The notes: a model not told the origin generated them from the sequence alone. DNA of 64,000 nucleotides from Candidatus Poseidoniales archaeon (GCA_003602575.1 QQRY01000001.1:100032-164031); one strand, 5' to 3'; positions 1 to 9,916 are shown, numbered from the stretch's first letter. Translations and numbers: made by a program.

Positions 1-200
1 TTGATTTCATTTCCTCCTCCTACTAAGATGCTTCAATTCGGAGGGTTCCCTATCGCATCGCGATTATTTGGGAAGTCCCATTCGGCAATCTGCGGATCCA
101 TGGTATACATGCACCTCCCCGCAGCTTATCGCAGCTTGTCACGACCTTCTTCGGCACTCGAGCCGAGCGATCCCCCAGTTGGGTTGTAGCATCACATATT
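1..200 (-). rRNA. 23S rRNA, 5' portion (truncated by the window edge)
   Basis: The reverse complement reads ...CAACTGGGGGATCGCTCGGCTCGAGTGCCGAAGAAGGTCGTGACAAGCTGCGATAAGCTGCGGGGAGGTGCA...CCGAATGGGACTTCCC, which matches the conserved archaeal 23S 5' domain (GGTGGATxGCTCGGCTC...GAAGGACGTGxCAAGCTGCGATAAGC...CCGAATGGGA). The mature 5' end is estimated, not exact. Confidence 0.9.
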
Positions 201-412
201 GTATGTATTCACACACCATGCGAGTAACCCTTCGGTATCTAATTCATGCCTATTCGGCTTCCGCAGAAAACCGCCTCCTCAGGGACAGTTCTCCTCAGCC
301 CTTCCCCCGGCATAGGCATGCCAAGGTGCTAAGCAACCCACCGACCTACCACCCATATATGAACGAATCGGTTGACATAAGCCGAGTGGAAGGCATAAAA
401 TCACCTACTTGA
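200..412 (-). ncRNA. Structured non-coding RNA or 23S leader of unknown identity
   Basis: GC-rich, without a credible ORF, and flanked upstream by an AT-rich promoter-like stretch (about 415-475). Contains a perfect 9-bp inverted repeat (245-253 CATGCCTAT / 312-320 ATAGGCATG) and a smaller ACCGA/TCGGT pair (340-344 / 368-372). Confidence 0.4.
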
Positions 413-490
413 AACGCTAAAATTTGCTATTTTAATTTCTAAATTAAGAGAAAAATATGCACATTATTTTGACTTTGAATGGGGGGGAAA

Positions 491-1786
491 TTACAATAAT
501 CTAGATAAATTTTCATCAATTATAGTATCTCCTTTGTGCGAGGAAAGTAAATTTTTAGCATTTACGCTCTGGCCTATACTGACAAGTGCTGCTGCCTCTA
601 AATTAGCACCTTCAAGAGATGAAGGATTTCTTGAATTGTGAACCTGAACTATTTTCAAAGCCTTTTCAGCCCTACCGCTAACTAGTAATGCATGTGAAAG
701 ATTCAATAAAATTATTGACTCATCAGGGTCAGATTTAGCTGCCTCTCTTAAGGCCAATATTGCTGATTCGAATTGTGATGAAGCCATCATTTGTATTGAT
801 TCATCATCATCCTTGGCCATCTCGATTGCTCTTTGTAATAGAGAAAGCCCATAATTATTGAAAACTGCTGAATCACCATGCATCCTAGATGCCATTTTTT
901 GAAAAGAAATCGCTGCTTCTGCCCAAGAATTATTGGCGATTGCGAAATAACCTCTTTCAAGTTCAGAACCAAGATCGGTGTTCACGCCGACATCAACATT
1001 CAGAGCCTTAGCGGGATGAAGTTCCAAAGAAAGTGATGAAACATCCTGGCTGAAAGAAGGTTGAACTGAGTCTGTATTTGATTGTTCTATTTCCTGATGA
1101 TTGTACACAACTACATCATCCTCAGACTGATGCACGACCTCAACTACGGTTTCAGGAGATGAATAGATTTCATCTAAATTAGGATCTTCTGCTGTAATCT
1201 TCCATTCATCTGGAATTGAAAAAGAAGGATGCGCTTCTTCAACTTCTTTTGCTAGAAAAGATTCTTCTGATTCTACCCTAATGCTTGGTTCAGGTAGTGG
1301 TTCAACTCTAACCATGGTCAGAGTGTTAGGTTGTTCGGATTTTTCTTCGGGAGCGGATTCAACCAACGGTTTTTGGATTGTTTGAATGGGGGCATCAGTT
1401 TCTACTGCACTAGGTGAAATCGATTCCATCTCGCTATCATCTTCGCTATCAAATGGAACTCCTTCTGCTTGACTGCCAATACCAAAAGGTAGCCTAGATA
1501 AATGTATATTTGATTGACCAGAGTAGCCAAACGGAAGAGAACTATTGGTGGAAGATTTTGTTGTTATCGGGACTTTTATTTCATCCGTATCTTCAATTTG
1601 TTCAATTCCCTCCAACTCGTACAATGATATGACTGCATCATCCAAGCCTGGAACCTCGGAAGGCATGTTTGGATCTTCGTCATCACTTGCTAAGTCAATC
1701 AGGTTTTGGCTTCCACAGGCTGGACAAGACAGAGCATTTAATGAAAGAAGACCGCATATAGCACATTCTAACATTGTACTCCCCAT
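491..1786 (-). CDS. Zinc-ribbon (CxxC...CPxC) protein with an acidic linker and C-terminal TPR-like region
   Basis: ORF of 431 aa. N-term MLECAICGLLSLNALSCPACGSQN; the C-term has TPR-like helices (AIANNSWAEAAISFQKMA..., NLSHALLVSGRAEKALKIV). The initiator may be the Met of MLECA. Confidence 0.75.
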   Translation of the reverse strand: MGSTMLECAICGLLSLNALSCPACGSQNLIDLASDDEDPNMPSEVPGLDDAVISLYELEGIEQIEDTDEIKVPITTKSSTNSSLPFGYSGQSNIHLSRLPFGIGSQAEGVPFDSEDDSEMESISPSAVETDAPIQTIQKPLVESAPEEKSEQPNTLTMVRVEPLPEPSIRVESEESFLAKEVEEAHPSFSIPDEWKITAEDPNLDEIYSSPETVVEVVHQSEDDVVVYNHQEIEQSNTDSVQPSFSQDVSSLSLELHPAKALNVDVGVNTDLGSELERGYFAIANNSWAEAAISFQKMASRMHGDSAVFNNYGLSLLQRAIEMAKDDDESIQMMASSQFESAILALREAAKSDPDESIILLNLSHALLVSGRAEKALKIVQVHNSRNPSSLEGANLEAAALVSIGQSVNAKNLLSSHKGDTIIDENLSRLL

Positions 1787-1845
1787 TACTTACCAAACGT
1801 CGCCTACCTTTGAAGTAAACGCCTCCAAGAGTGCTAAATGTTCGA

Positions 1846-3609
1846 TTATTCTTCACTGTCTTTCTGCGGAGAAATAATTCCAACAGCTGATGAAATAGTT
1901 TCACTAACTATTTCTTTAATTTCATCAATGTCATTATCTACCAATGATTCAGCAAATCCTTTACCTTTACTTTTCCCTCTGTAAACTTGGTATATCATAC
2001 CGATAACTGAAAGGGCAACCAGAACTAGTTTCCACTCCATGCCGCCTCCTCCGACGACATAAACTAGAATCATGTAGAAAGAAACAATCAAAGTAGTTAA
2101 AATCATAATTGGGAAACCTGCTCTGAAAAATTCATTGAATGAAACAGGGTAGCCTGCCTCTTCGGACATTCCAGCCATAACCACATTTGCTGAAGCACCT
2201 ATTAAGGTACCATTTCCACCAAGACAGGCACCAAAAGCCAAAGCCCAAATCAATGGAGCTAAGTCAACACCAGCTCCATCTGAAATCTGTAGCACTATAG
2301 GGATCATGGTAGCAGTATAAGGTATATTATCGATAAATGCCGACGCAATAGCTGAAACCCAGAGGATAATTAAAATCGCAGCAGTTAACCTAACTAAACC
2401 ATCTTGACCTTGTGGAAACGCCTCAATCGCTTTCTGTACATATTCACCTATGAAATTGATAACTCCCAAATGTTGAAGTGAATGAACAAGTACAAACAAA
2501 CCAGCGAAAAACAGTAATGTGGTCCATTCAACTTCTTCCAACGGTTCATCTAACTCATGCCTGTTAGTAGCAAGAAGCATCAAAACCGAACCTCCCAAAG
2601 CGATCCATGATACTGGCATATGAGTTATTGGGTGTAAAAAGAAACCTAAGATAACTAAACCTAGAATAATTCCACTAGTAGTTAGCATCTTGTAATCTTT
2701 AATTCCGTATTTTGATTCTAACTCAGCAACATCTCTAATTCTCTTACCCGAGAATTCTTCAGCATAGAACCAACGAATAAACATGAATGCCGGGACAATT
2801 GTCATCAGTATACCGGGTGCCATCTCAATAATGAAATCATTAAAATTAACACCATCAGCGGCTAGATGTGAATACTCAGTTTTGTTTATCGCTGACTCTG
2901 ATAATCCTGAACCAATCATAATGTTTGGCGGATCCCCTATCATAGTTGCAGCTCCACCGATGTTCGAGAATAATACTTCAGATATCAATAATGGAATGGG
3001 CTTCAAGTCTAGAACTTTAGCAAGCTGGATTGTTACAGGAGTAAGTAAGAGAATAGTGGTAACATTGTCTAAAAACGCCGATAAAACTGCAGTTACAGAA
3101 CATAAAATGACAACTAGGCTCCATATTGAACCACCGCTTTTCTTGTATGCCTCGACAGCAAACCATTCGAAAACCCCAGTATGCGAAATTACCCCTACCA
3201 TCACCATCATACCTAACAGTAGACCTATCGTCTCCCAATCGATCATTGTTGTAACAGCTCTAAGAGTAAGAGCTGATTCTTCTGTGTAGTGATTTAAAGC
3301 GATAACAGCAACTAAACCCCCTAGTGCAGCAGCAAGTGTTCTATGAACCGCCTCGGTTATTATTAACGCATAAACTGCTAGTAAAATGAATAAGCCAACT
3401 ACTATTGCTTCTGATTTCACTCCATCTTTTAGTGTCAAATCTTTTCCCATCTCTAAATGAACGTCGGTTCCATCTGCGCCACCTGCAGCCATTGAATGGC
3501 CAGCAATAACCATACTTCCTACGAAAATTAAAAGCAAAAATGCGATTGTTCTAGACTTGCTGTTACGCTTCGTAATATTGAACATAGCCATCCCAATAAT
3601 ACCTTCCAA
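1846..3609 (-). CDS. NhaD/ArsB-type (ion transporter superfamily) Na+/H+ antiporter-like permease
   Basis: 587 aa, multi-TM, with motifs such as FLDNVTTILLLTPVTIQLAKVL, GGAATMIGDPPNIMIGS, SAFIDNIPYTATMIPI, LGGNGTLIGASANVVMAGMSE. Confidence 0.88.
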   Translation of the reverse strand: MEGIIGMAMFNITKRNSKSRTIAFLLLIFVGSMVIAGHSMAAGGADGTDVHLEMGKDLTLKDGVKSEAIVVGLFILLAVYALIITEAVHRTLAAALGGLVAVIALNHYTEESALTLRAVTTMIDWETIGLLLGMMVMVGVISHTGVFEWFAVEAYKKSGGSIWSLVVILCSVTAVLSAFLDNVTTILLLTPVTIQLAKVLDLKPIPLLISEVLFSNIGGAATMIGDPPNIMIGSGLSESAINKTEYSHLAADGVNFNDFIIEMAPGILMTIVPAFMFIRWFYAEEFSGKRIRDVAELESKYGIKDYKMLTTSGIILGLVILGFFLHPITHMPVSWIALGGSVLMLLATNRHELDEPLEEVEWTTLLFFAGLFVLVHSLQHLGVINFIGEYVQKAIEAFPQGQDGLVRLTAAILIILWVSAIASAFIDNIPYTATMIPIVLQISDGAGVDLAPLIWALAFGACLGGNGTLIGASANVVMAGMSEEAGYPVSFNEFFRAGFPIMILTTLIVSFYMILVYVVGGGGMEWKLVLVALSVIGMIYQVYRGKSKGKGFAESLVDNDIDEIKEIVSETISSAVGIISPQKDSEE

Positions 3610-3664
3610 TGAAAGGATATTATTGAGTATTCGCTTTTATTCTAGAAGTTAATGATGAAAATAC

Positions 3665-3940
3665 TCATCTCCATAAAACGCAAACATTACCACGAGATGT
3701 GACGATATTGGAATTGGTTTCCGAAGATAAATGCTCCCAAACTTGCTTTATCTGTTCTCTTTCAAAAAGGCCTCGATTAATTTTTATCTTGACTATGTCT
3801 TTTTTAGCCAATTGAGCATCTATTTCCTCAATCAAGTTTTCAGTAATACCAGATTTGCCAATTCTAACGCTTGGTTGAAACTCTTTAGAATTCGCAATTT
3901 TTTTAATCGATTGAGGAATATTTTTCGACATTATAATCAA
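3665..3940 (-). CDS. YhbY/CRM-domain RNA-binding protein
   Basis: 91 aa: SIKKIANSKEFQPSVRIGKSGITENLIEEIDAQLAKKDIVKIKI... matches the CRM fold and its GKxG motif. Confidence 0.85.
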   Translation of the reverse strand: MIIMSKNIPQSIKKIANSKEFQPSVRIGKSGITENLIEEIDAQLAKKDIVKIKINRGLFEREQIKQVWEHLSSETNSNIVTSRGNVCVLWR

Positions 3941-3948
3941 ACCTTCAA

Positions 3949-4269
3949 TTACTTCACGACATAGCGTCTAATATTTTGACAACTTAAACAAGTGACTATC
4001 TTCATCCCATTCTTTATCCTAGTCCTAACATTCGAACCATAAACAAATGGAATCTCACATTTACGGCATAGTAAAGATTTGGCCTTACTCGGTAAAGAAA
4101 GCCTATGCTTACGACTCAAAGACAGAATTTGTTTTGCAGAAGAATGTGCCAAAATTGAATCCTTAGATTCTGTTACTTCTAGTAAATGTATCAATGAACT
4201 TTGAATTTGACGCGCATTAGCAGTTCTCTGAGCCTTAGGTGTTCTGGAACGCTTACCTCTTTTACCCAT
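3949..4269 (-). CDS. rnp4: Ribonuclease P protein component 4 (Rpr2/Rpp21 family)
   Basis: 106 aa. Zn-binding CRKCEIPFVYGSNVRTRIKN...VTCLSCQNIRRY; adjacent to YhbY, a recurrent archaeal neighbourhood. Confidence 0.8.
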   Translation of the reverse strand: MGKRGKRSRTPKAQRTANARQIQSSLIHLLEVTESKDSILAHSSAKQILSLSRKHRLSLPSKAKSLLCRKCEIPFVYGSNVRTRIKNGMKIVTCLSCQNIRRYVVK

Positions 4270-4277
4270 GACAAAAC

Positions 4278-4907
4278 CTACTTAGCAAGTGCCAATAATA
4301 TATCTTCACTAATTGAATTGATTTCTCGATCTCCATCAATTCGGTGGAAAATACCTCGACTTTCATACCACTCTGCCAATGGAGATGTTTGTTCATGATA
4401 TGCTGCTAATCGGGATTGTACGGTTTCTTTGTTGTCGTCAGCACGTCTTTTCTCGGTAAAAGTTCCACACTCACAGCCTGAAGTAGGAACTGGATTGAAT
4501 ATTTCATGGAAAACTAAGCCGCAATCACCGCATGAATATCTACCACAGATTCGGTCAACTATTCTTTCATCTGGAACTTCAATGGCTATTACATGAGATA
4601 CATTTGTAATTTCAGAAAGGGCTTCTGCTTGTGGGATAGTCCTAGGAAATCCATCAAACATGACTCCATTCTTGGCATCAGGTAGCAATATTCTTTCACG
4701 AATTAAATCAATAATGATTGAGTCCGGGACAAGTAATCCGGCATCCATGTAACCTTTTGCTTCAAGTCCAGTCGGAGTTTTTTGTTTAACAGCAGCTCTT
4801 AGCATATCCCCAGTAGATACTTGAGGCAGACCTGTTGAGATTGTTATTCTCTCGGCTTGAGTCCCCTTACCTGCACCCGGCGGCCCAAATAATACAATAC
4901 TGCTCAT
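4278..4907 (-). CDS. adk: Adenylate kinase
   Basis: 209 aa. P-loop GPPGAGKGTQAERI, STGDMLRAAV, DGFPRTIPQAEAL, lid-domain CGRYSCGDCGLVFHEIFNPP-like zinc cysteines. Confidence 0.95.
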   Translation of the reverse strand: MSSIVLFGPPGAGKGTQAERITISTGLPQVSTGDMLRAAVKQKTPTGLEAKGYMDAGLLVPDSIIIDLIRERILLPDAKNGVMFDGFPRTIPQAEALSEITNVSHVIAIEVPDERIVDRICGRYSCGDCGLVFHEIFNPVPTSGCECGTFTEKRRADDNKETVQSRLAAYHEQTSPLAEWYESRGIFHRIDGDREINSISEDILLALAK

Positions 4908-4945
4908 GTATGGTCGTAGGACTACTTAGATTTGAAGATACGCAC

Positions 4946-7900
4946 TCACTTATTATTCTGCTCAAGCCACATATGACCATATGCATTCCATTGCTCAACA
5001 CTCCAACCTGGAGGAAGACCTGTTGGAGGTAGAGGGCGTGTTAGGGCTGGAGTTTGCGGCAATGGTGGATTGATTTTGGGCAATGGGATGACAGGTGGTA
5101 AATTCAATTTGGGAGGCATTCCGGCGGGAATATTCATCTTTGGTGGCATACCCTTTGGAATATTTGGAGCATTGCCAAAACTAGGTAATTCCATAGATTG
5201 TGCTAGAGCAGCCGCAATTTCATCAGCAGAGACTTCCCCACTGGTGATTTCATTGACCGAATTTCCAATATCTAATGCTTCATCACGACGATTAGAAATA
5301 TACTCCGGATTAACATAATTATCGGCTGAAACCAATTGAGAATCATCACTAGAAATCGAGCCACTACGTTTCATTCTTCTAGCGAAAATAACTCCAGACA
5401 CTAGTAGAGTGGATAAGATTAGAACCGAAATATACCATGGAACTGAATTGAATAATCCACTATTACCCTTAGAGGATTGAATACTTGACGAAATGGTCAT
5501 TTGCGCAACAATTTTTGAATCAGAGGTAACATTGATCAAAATTTGGAAAGAACCTTTTTCGGCTCCATCCTTAGGCTCGACCATAACTTCGAACTCGATA
5601 GAATCACCAGGCATTAGTCCTGAAATTTTTGATGGTTTAACATCGGTATTCCAACCTGAAACTTCAACTCCCTCTAAATCGGTAACTATTGCTGAAACGT
5701 CACCTTCGATAATAGTATTGCCATCATTTCGGAAAGTTATAATTTGAGATTCTTCGTTTCCAACTTCAATACCAATGAAATCCTTTAGTGAATTAGTGTT
5801 ACTCGAGAGATTTCCGAATGGAGATTCTTCGACTTTTACATCAAATTGAAGAGTCTCCATGACTGACCTTCCGTTACTTTCAGCAGAGACCGAAACAGTT
5901 AGAGAAAATGAACTCAATGATATCTCTTCATTTAACGGAGGGACAAGTCCAATTGAAACTGTGACCTGTTCTCGTGGATTTATCACCTTAACAGGGTTAG
6001 AAAATCCTACGAGCCAGCCGTCTGGAGGTAGAGAATAAGACCAATTTAGATTTAGAACAGAGTTACCGGTGTTGGATACCATCAAGTCATTATATGAGAA
6101 ATCTGAAGAAATCGATGCTGAAAGAGATTCAGGGCCTGTGAGTTCCAAAGAAACATCTTCTTTAACCAGAATACGAGTTGTATTGGTAACATAATTGAAA
6201 TCAGAGATCTCAGCCCTTAATGTGAATGAGTTTGAATCACCCTCCAATGCAGCAGTTGGAACATTTATTTGGAACTGAACTATTTGTGAATCTCCTGGTT
6301 GTATGGTAATTGAAACCTTTCTAGAATCATTTTCTGTATCAGAGTAGGCTTTCAAAAACCAACTTGGATTAGATGGTTGAATACTGATATCCATATCTAA
6401 AATAGAATTACCTAAATTCCTAATTTCATAATCTAAGAACTTAATTTCGCCACTATCAACAAGTACGTCCCGTGTTATTAGATTTGTACCCACGGGGACG
6501 CCATCATCAAGAAGATGAGCCTGGAATTCTTCTTTCTCCATGACAGAAACTGTAACAACTTCACTGTAATTTAATGTTAAATCTGTAGTGGACGTGACAT
6601 AACATGAGATTTGATCGGTTTCTCCAACCGCTGGCAAGCCATAAGCGACCGGTGGAACAAAAATTCGTACTGGCATCGAAAGGTAAGCTGAAATATCTAA
6701 TGGCTCAAAATCTAATGTCGAGGAATTTGAGTTTCCAAGCATTATTTGCCAGCGATTTTCAGATTCACAGGTAACAGAATATTGCGCAGCTGAATTACCA
6801 ACATTTTGTGCTGAAATCGAAAATGCAACTGATTCACCGGGCTTCGCTGCAAGGCCAGAAGTCCCTGCAGATACAACATTAACATCATCAACTTGACCTA
6901 TTTCAATCGTCAAACGTTGCGAATGAGAAACTGTGGGAAGACTTTGATATTGAACGGTAATATCGACATAAAATGTACCAAAACGAGCATATCTCGGATT
7001 ATTTGAATCATCCAAATTAGCATATTCATTTTCAAAACGCAAGATTACATCTTTGTAATCACCCGATGAACCTTGACCAGTTAGAGAAAATGGACCATTA
7101 TCGGAATATTGTTTAGTCCAAGCGTCCTCTGGCACAATAAAATAATTATAAATTGGATGTTTTTCTTGTACATTAGTTACAGAAAGCGTGACACTTTGGG
7201 TACCAGTACCTTCGTTTTTAATTCGTACAGGGACATCTATTCCTGTTTCATTACGGACATCAAATATTTTGATTGCAGAAGCAGCTCTATCTTCGGGTGA
7301 AACCGGTTCACTACCATCTTCATTAAGTGCAATTACTCTAACACCTAGAGAAGTCACCTCAATATCTGTTGTAATGATATTATTATCGATACCTGAAGAC
7401 TCATCATTCATCTCTTGAATTACATTGTCAGTATCAAGACTCAGTTTTAGAGTGTGAATGCCGGTCGTCGAAAAGGAACGTGTTGTAATAACCGATTCTA
7501 CTTCACTAGAAGCAACACCTTGCGAATCTCCCTGCATCAAGATAGTACCTTCTGTCAAATCTTCCAAAATCCAGTGGAATCCTGTAGTATCCAAGGTACC
7601 TTGATTCATCCATGCAACTCTAACTGAAACTACATCGTTTTGCAAAGGATTTTGCGAAGATAGGTATATTGATTCATTAAAAGTTGTTAAATCCGATTTT
7701 GGTTGTATTGACATATCACCTGTAATAACAATACTGAAATCTTGTTCATTTCCTCCTCTATGCATCACTTTAACTAACCAATTACCGGAATTTGTAAATG
7801 TACCCGGGGCAATTTTTATTCTTTCAACATTATTCAAGTCATCAGCGGTTCCGCCTTGTTTTGAGAATCCTGAAGCAAAATCATTACCCAACCATTGATT

Positions 7901-9856
7901 GCCAGAAGGATCAACTAAAATTAAATCTAAATTATTGACTAATTTTGACTGACTTTGTGCAGAATTAGCACTTCCGGCTTCATCGGTCCACACAAGCGTG
8001 ATATCGATGCCATGGCTGGGGTCTAGATTCAAGTCATAAAGTAGACCAAAACCTGAACGAAGTGATTTCTTGTCGTCGAAGTATGTCGACAAAATCGTGG
8101 TATCATCAGTAGGTAGTATTGTTTGTTCAAGATTTATTTGCCCCCAACCTTCTAAATTATTAGGAATATCTGGTGCTCCTAAATCGGTTGCTCCGTTGAT
8201 TAGTGCAGCTTTGATTAATGATGCTGAAGGTGAACTGATTCCCATCTGTTCACGTAAAAATTCCCTTGTTAGTGAGGCTATTCCTCCAGTGACAGCAGTT
8301 GCTTGAGAAGTTCCAGATAAAGACATGTAAAGCGGGTCTCCGTCGCCGTGGACACCTGTACCGCAAGAAAGACCTGAAGGGGATTTGGCCTCTTCAGCCC
8401 TTCCTGAACAAATTTCTATCCCTGGAGCGACTAAATCTGGTTTAATTCTACCATCAAGAGTTGGCCCTTGACTAGAAATTGCTGCTACTGCACCTGCAGA
8501 TGCTGATGAACTTGAACCTGTTGTACTCGCACCAATAGAGAGGATATTCTTCGCAGTACCTGGAGGTGAAATTTGTGATGCGCCGCTGGAACCTCTGTCA
8601 CCAACAGAGAAAATCGGTAATACAGAAGGTTCATCCCATACAAACTGGTCAACGGAACGTGAATCCGCAGTATACTCTCCGAAGTTTCCGTTTAGTCCCC
8701 AAGCATTAATGGCAATTCTAGCAGTTTTCTGCTTGGCATCCAAAAGAAGGTTGTAAATCGAACCTTGCCGTCCAAAAACTCCTGTGGGGTCATGCTCAAG
8801 CGCATACATTGTAACCAATGCTTCAGGAGCCATACCCTTCGCAGAAGAGTCTCCCGAGCCATCTCCAATTGCAGTTAAAGTCACATGCGTACCATGTCCT
8901 GTGTTACTATCAATAGGAGAAGAATCTAAACCGAACTGTGTGTAAATTGCGGAAACACGTCCAGAAATATCAGGATGATCTCTATCTAAACCAGTATCTG
9001 CAATCGCTAACATCTCACCTGAACCATCTAATGTGAATGTTGCAGAATTCTCTACATCAACAACGCCTGAAATAGCACCTGCGACAGCATTGTGTAGTTC
9101 AAGTCCATGTCCTTGTTCGATCCAAATTATTCTTCCATCAGAAGAGGCTTGGTCAATGAAATGAATTAAATTTGAGTTTGAAAGTGAAACTTGACATGCC
9201 CCAATACCACACCAAGCATCAACAGCTCCGTAATTTGTCAAGTCTAAAACTAATTTTTCAAATCCACCAAAATGTAAATCACTAGATGGGATGATCATCA
9301 AAGTATTATCGTTTTGAATTTCAAGTACTTCGCTACTAACTCTCCAACCAGGGTGCATGTTACCAATCCAACGAATCTGAGAGTCTTCACTCATCACATC
9401 ATAGACTTCAGCAGTATTTTCTGGCAGCCTTATCAACATTGTTGAGTCGCCTAGGTAATCTATAACTGTAAAACCATATTTTGATTGTAACTCATCGAGT
9501 TCTATTCCTGAAAAGTATTCTAATTGTAGAAGTGCGAATCCAGTATTTAGATAATCAAAGTCATCACTTAGAAAACCAGTAACTTTTGGCCCGTTTGATT
9601 TGAGAGGGTCAAATGTTCCCGAAGATAACTGAACTAAACCCGAGCCCCGATGTTGTTCAACTCCTGTCAAACTCATCGATGCTGCCTGATGCCAACTCAT
9701 TGTTGCCATCTCTAACTTCTGTTGCTCAGAATAATCAGGTTCAATAAGTTCCAATGACTCTGAAAAATGATTATTTTTACTGGACATAAGTACAGGTGAA
9801 AATGAGGTAAGCAAAAATAGTGCCAGCATCAAAAGAACACGACGATGGTTCACCAT
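4946..9856 (-). CDS. Secreted, membrane-anchored subtilisin-like serine protease (S8) with CARDB/NEW3-like repeats and a cytoplasmic LPPTGLPxGW tail
   Basis: 1636 aa. Signal peptide; catalytic motifs IADTGLDRDHPD, GHGTHVT, SLSGTSQATAVTGG; C-terminal TM (VPWYISVLILSTLLVSGVIFARRMKR), a Pro-rich linker, and LPPTGLPPGWSVEQWNAYGHMWLEQNNK. Confidence 0.9.
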   Translation of the reverse strand: MVNHRRVLLMLALFLLTSFSPVLMSSKNNHFSESLELIEPDYSEQQKLEMATMSWHQAASMSLTGVEQHRGSGLVQLSSGTFDPLKSNGPKVTGFLSDDFDYLNTGFALLQLEYFSGIELDELQSKYGFTVIDYLGDSTMLIRLPENTAEVYDVMSEDSQIRWIGNMHPGWRVSSEVLEIQNDNTLMIIPSSDLHFGGFEKLVLDLTNYGAVDAWCGIGACQVSLSNSNLIHFIDQASSDGRIIWIEQGHGLELHNAVAGAISGVVDVENSATFTLDGSGEMLAIADTGLDRDHPDISGRVSAIYTQFGLDSSPIDSNTGHGTHVTLTAIGDGSGDSSAKGMAPEALVTMYALEHDPTGVFGRQGSIYNLLLDAKQKTARIAINAWGLNGNFGEYTADSRSVDQFVWDEPSVLPIFSVGDRGSSGASQISPPGTAKNILSIGASTTGSSSSASAGAVAAISSQGPTLDGRIKPDLVAPGIEICSGRAEEAKSPSGLSCGTGVHGDGDPLYMSLSGTSQATAVTGGIASLTREFLREQMGISSPSASLIKAALINGATDLGAPDIPNNLEGWGQINLEQTILPTDDTTILSTYFDDKKSLRSGFGLLYDLNLDPSHGIDITLVWTDEAGSANSAQSQSKLVNNLDLILVDPSGNQWLGNDFASGFSKQGGTADDLNNVERIKIAPGTFTNSGNWLVKVMHRGGNEQDFSIVITGDMSIQPKSDLTTFNESIYLSSQNPLQNDVVSVRVAWMNQGTLDTTGFHWILEDLTEGTILMQGDSQGVASSEVESVITTRSFSTTGIHTLKLSLDTDNVIQEMNDESSGIDNNIITTDIEVTSLGVRVIALNEDGSEPVSPEDRAASAIKIFDVRNETGIDVPVRIKNEGTGTQSVTLSVTNVQEKHPIYNYFIVPEDAWTKQYSDNGPFSLTGQGSSGDYKDVILRFENEYANLDDSNNPRYARFGTFYVDITVQYQSLPTVSHSQRLTIEIGQVDDVNVVSAGTSGLAAKPGESVAFSISAQNVGNSAAQYSVTCESENRWQIMLGNSNSSTLDFEPLDISAYLSMPVRIFVPPVAYGLPAVGETDQISCYVTSTTDLTLNYSEVVTVSVMEKEEFQAHLLDDGVPVGTNLITRDVLVDSGEIKFLDYEIRNLGNSILDMDISIQPSNPSWFLKAYSDTENDSRKVSITIQPGDSQIVQFQINVPTAALEGDSNSFTLRAEISDFNYVTNTTRILVKEDVSLELTGPESLSASISSDFSYNDLMVSNTGNSVLNLNWSYSLPPDGWLVGFSNPVKVINPREQVTVSIGLVPPLNEEISLSSFSLTVSVSAESNGRSVMETLQFDVKVEESPFGNLSSNTNSLKDFIGIEVGNEESQIITFRNDGNTIIEGDVSAIVTDLEGVEVSGWNTDVKPSKISGLMPGDSIEFEVMVEPKDGAEKGSFQILINVTSDSKIVAQMTISSSIQSSKGNSGLFNSVPWYISVLILSTLLVSGVIFARRMKRSGSISSDDSQLVSADNYVNPEYISNRRDEALDIGNSVNEITSGEVSADEIAAALAQSMELPSFGNAPNIPKGMPPKMNIPAGMPPKLNLPPVIPLPKINPPLPQTPALTRPLPPTGLPPGWSVEQWNAYGHMWLEQNNK

Positions 9857-9916
9857 AACACATCGGACTCCTGTGAGGTTTTTGAAAACAACCCCATGAT
9901 GACCTCTAAATGCTCA

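Noticed and set aside
1-412. ORFs 1..189 and 68..412 on the + strand
   Set aside because: They overlap the antisense of the 23S rRNA 5' domain and the structured leader, and have no protein-like features.
200-412. RNase P RNA or SRP RNA upstream of 23S
   Set aside because: The core conserved motifs (RNase P CR-I to CR-V; SRP helix 8 GGAAGGxAGCAG) were not found by eye, so the region was left as an unidentified structured RNA.
4949-5032. LPPTG as a sortase (LPxTG) cell-wall sorting signal
   Set aside because: The motif lies after the TM helix on the predicted cytoplasmic side, with no hydrophobic stretch and basic tail following it. No sortase gene is seen in the window.
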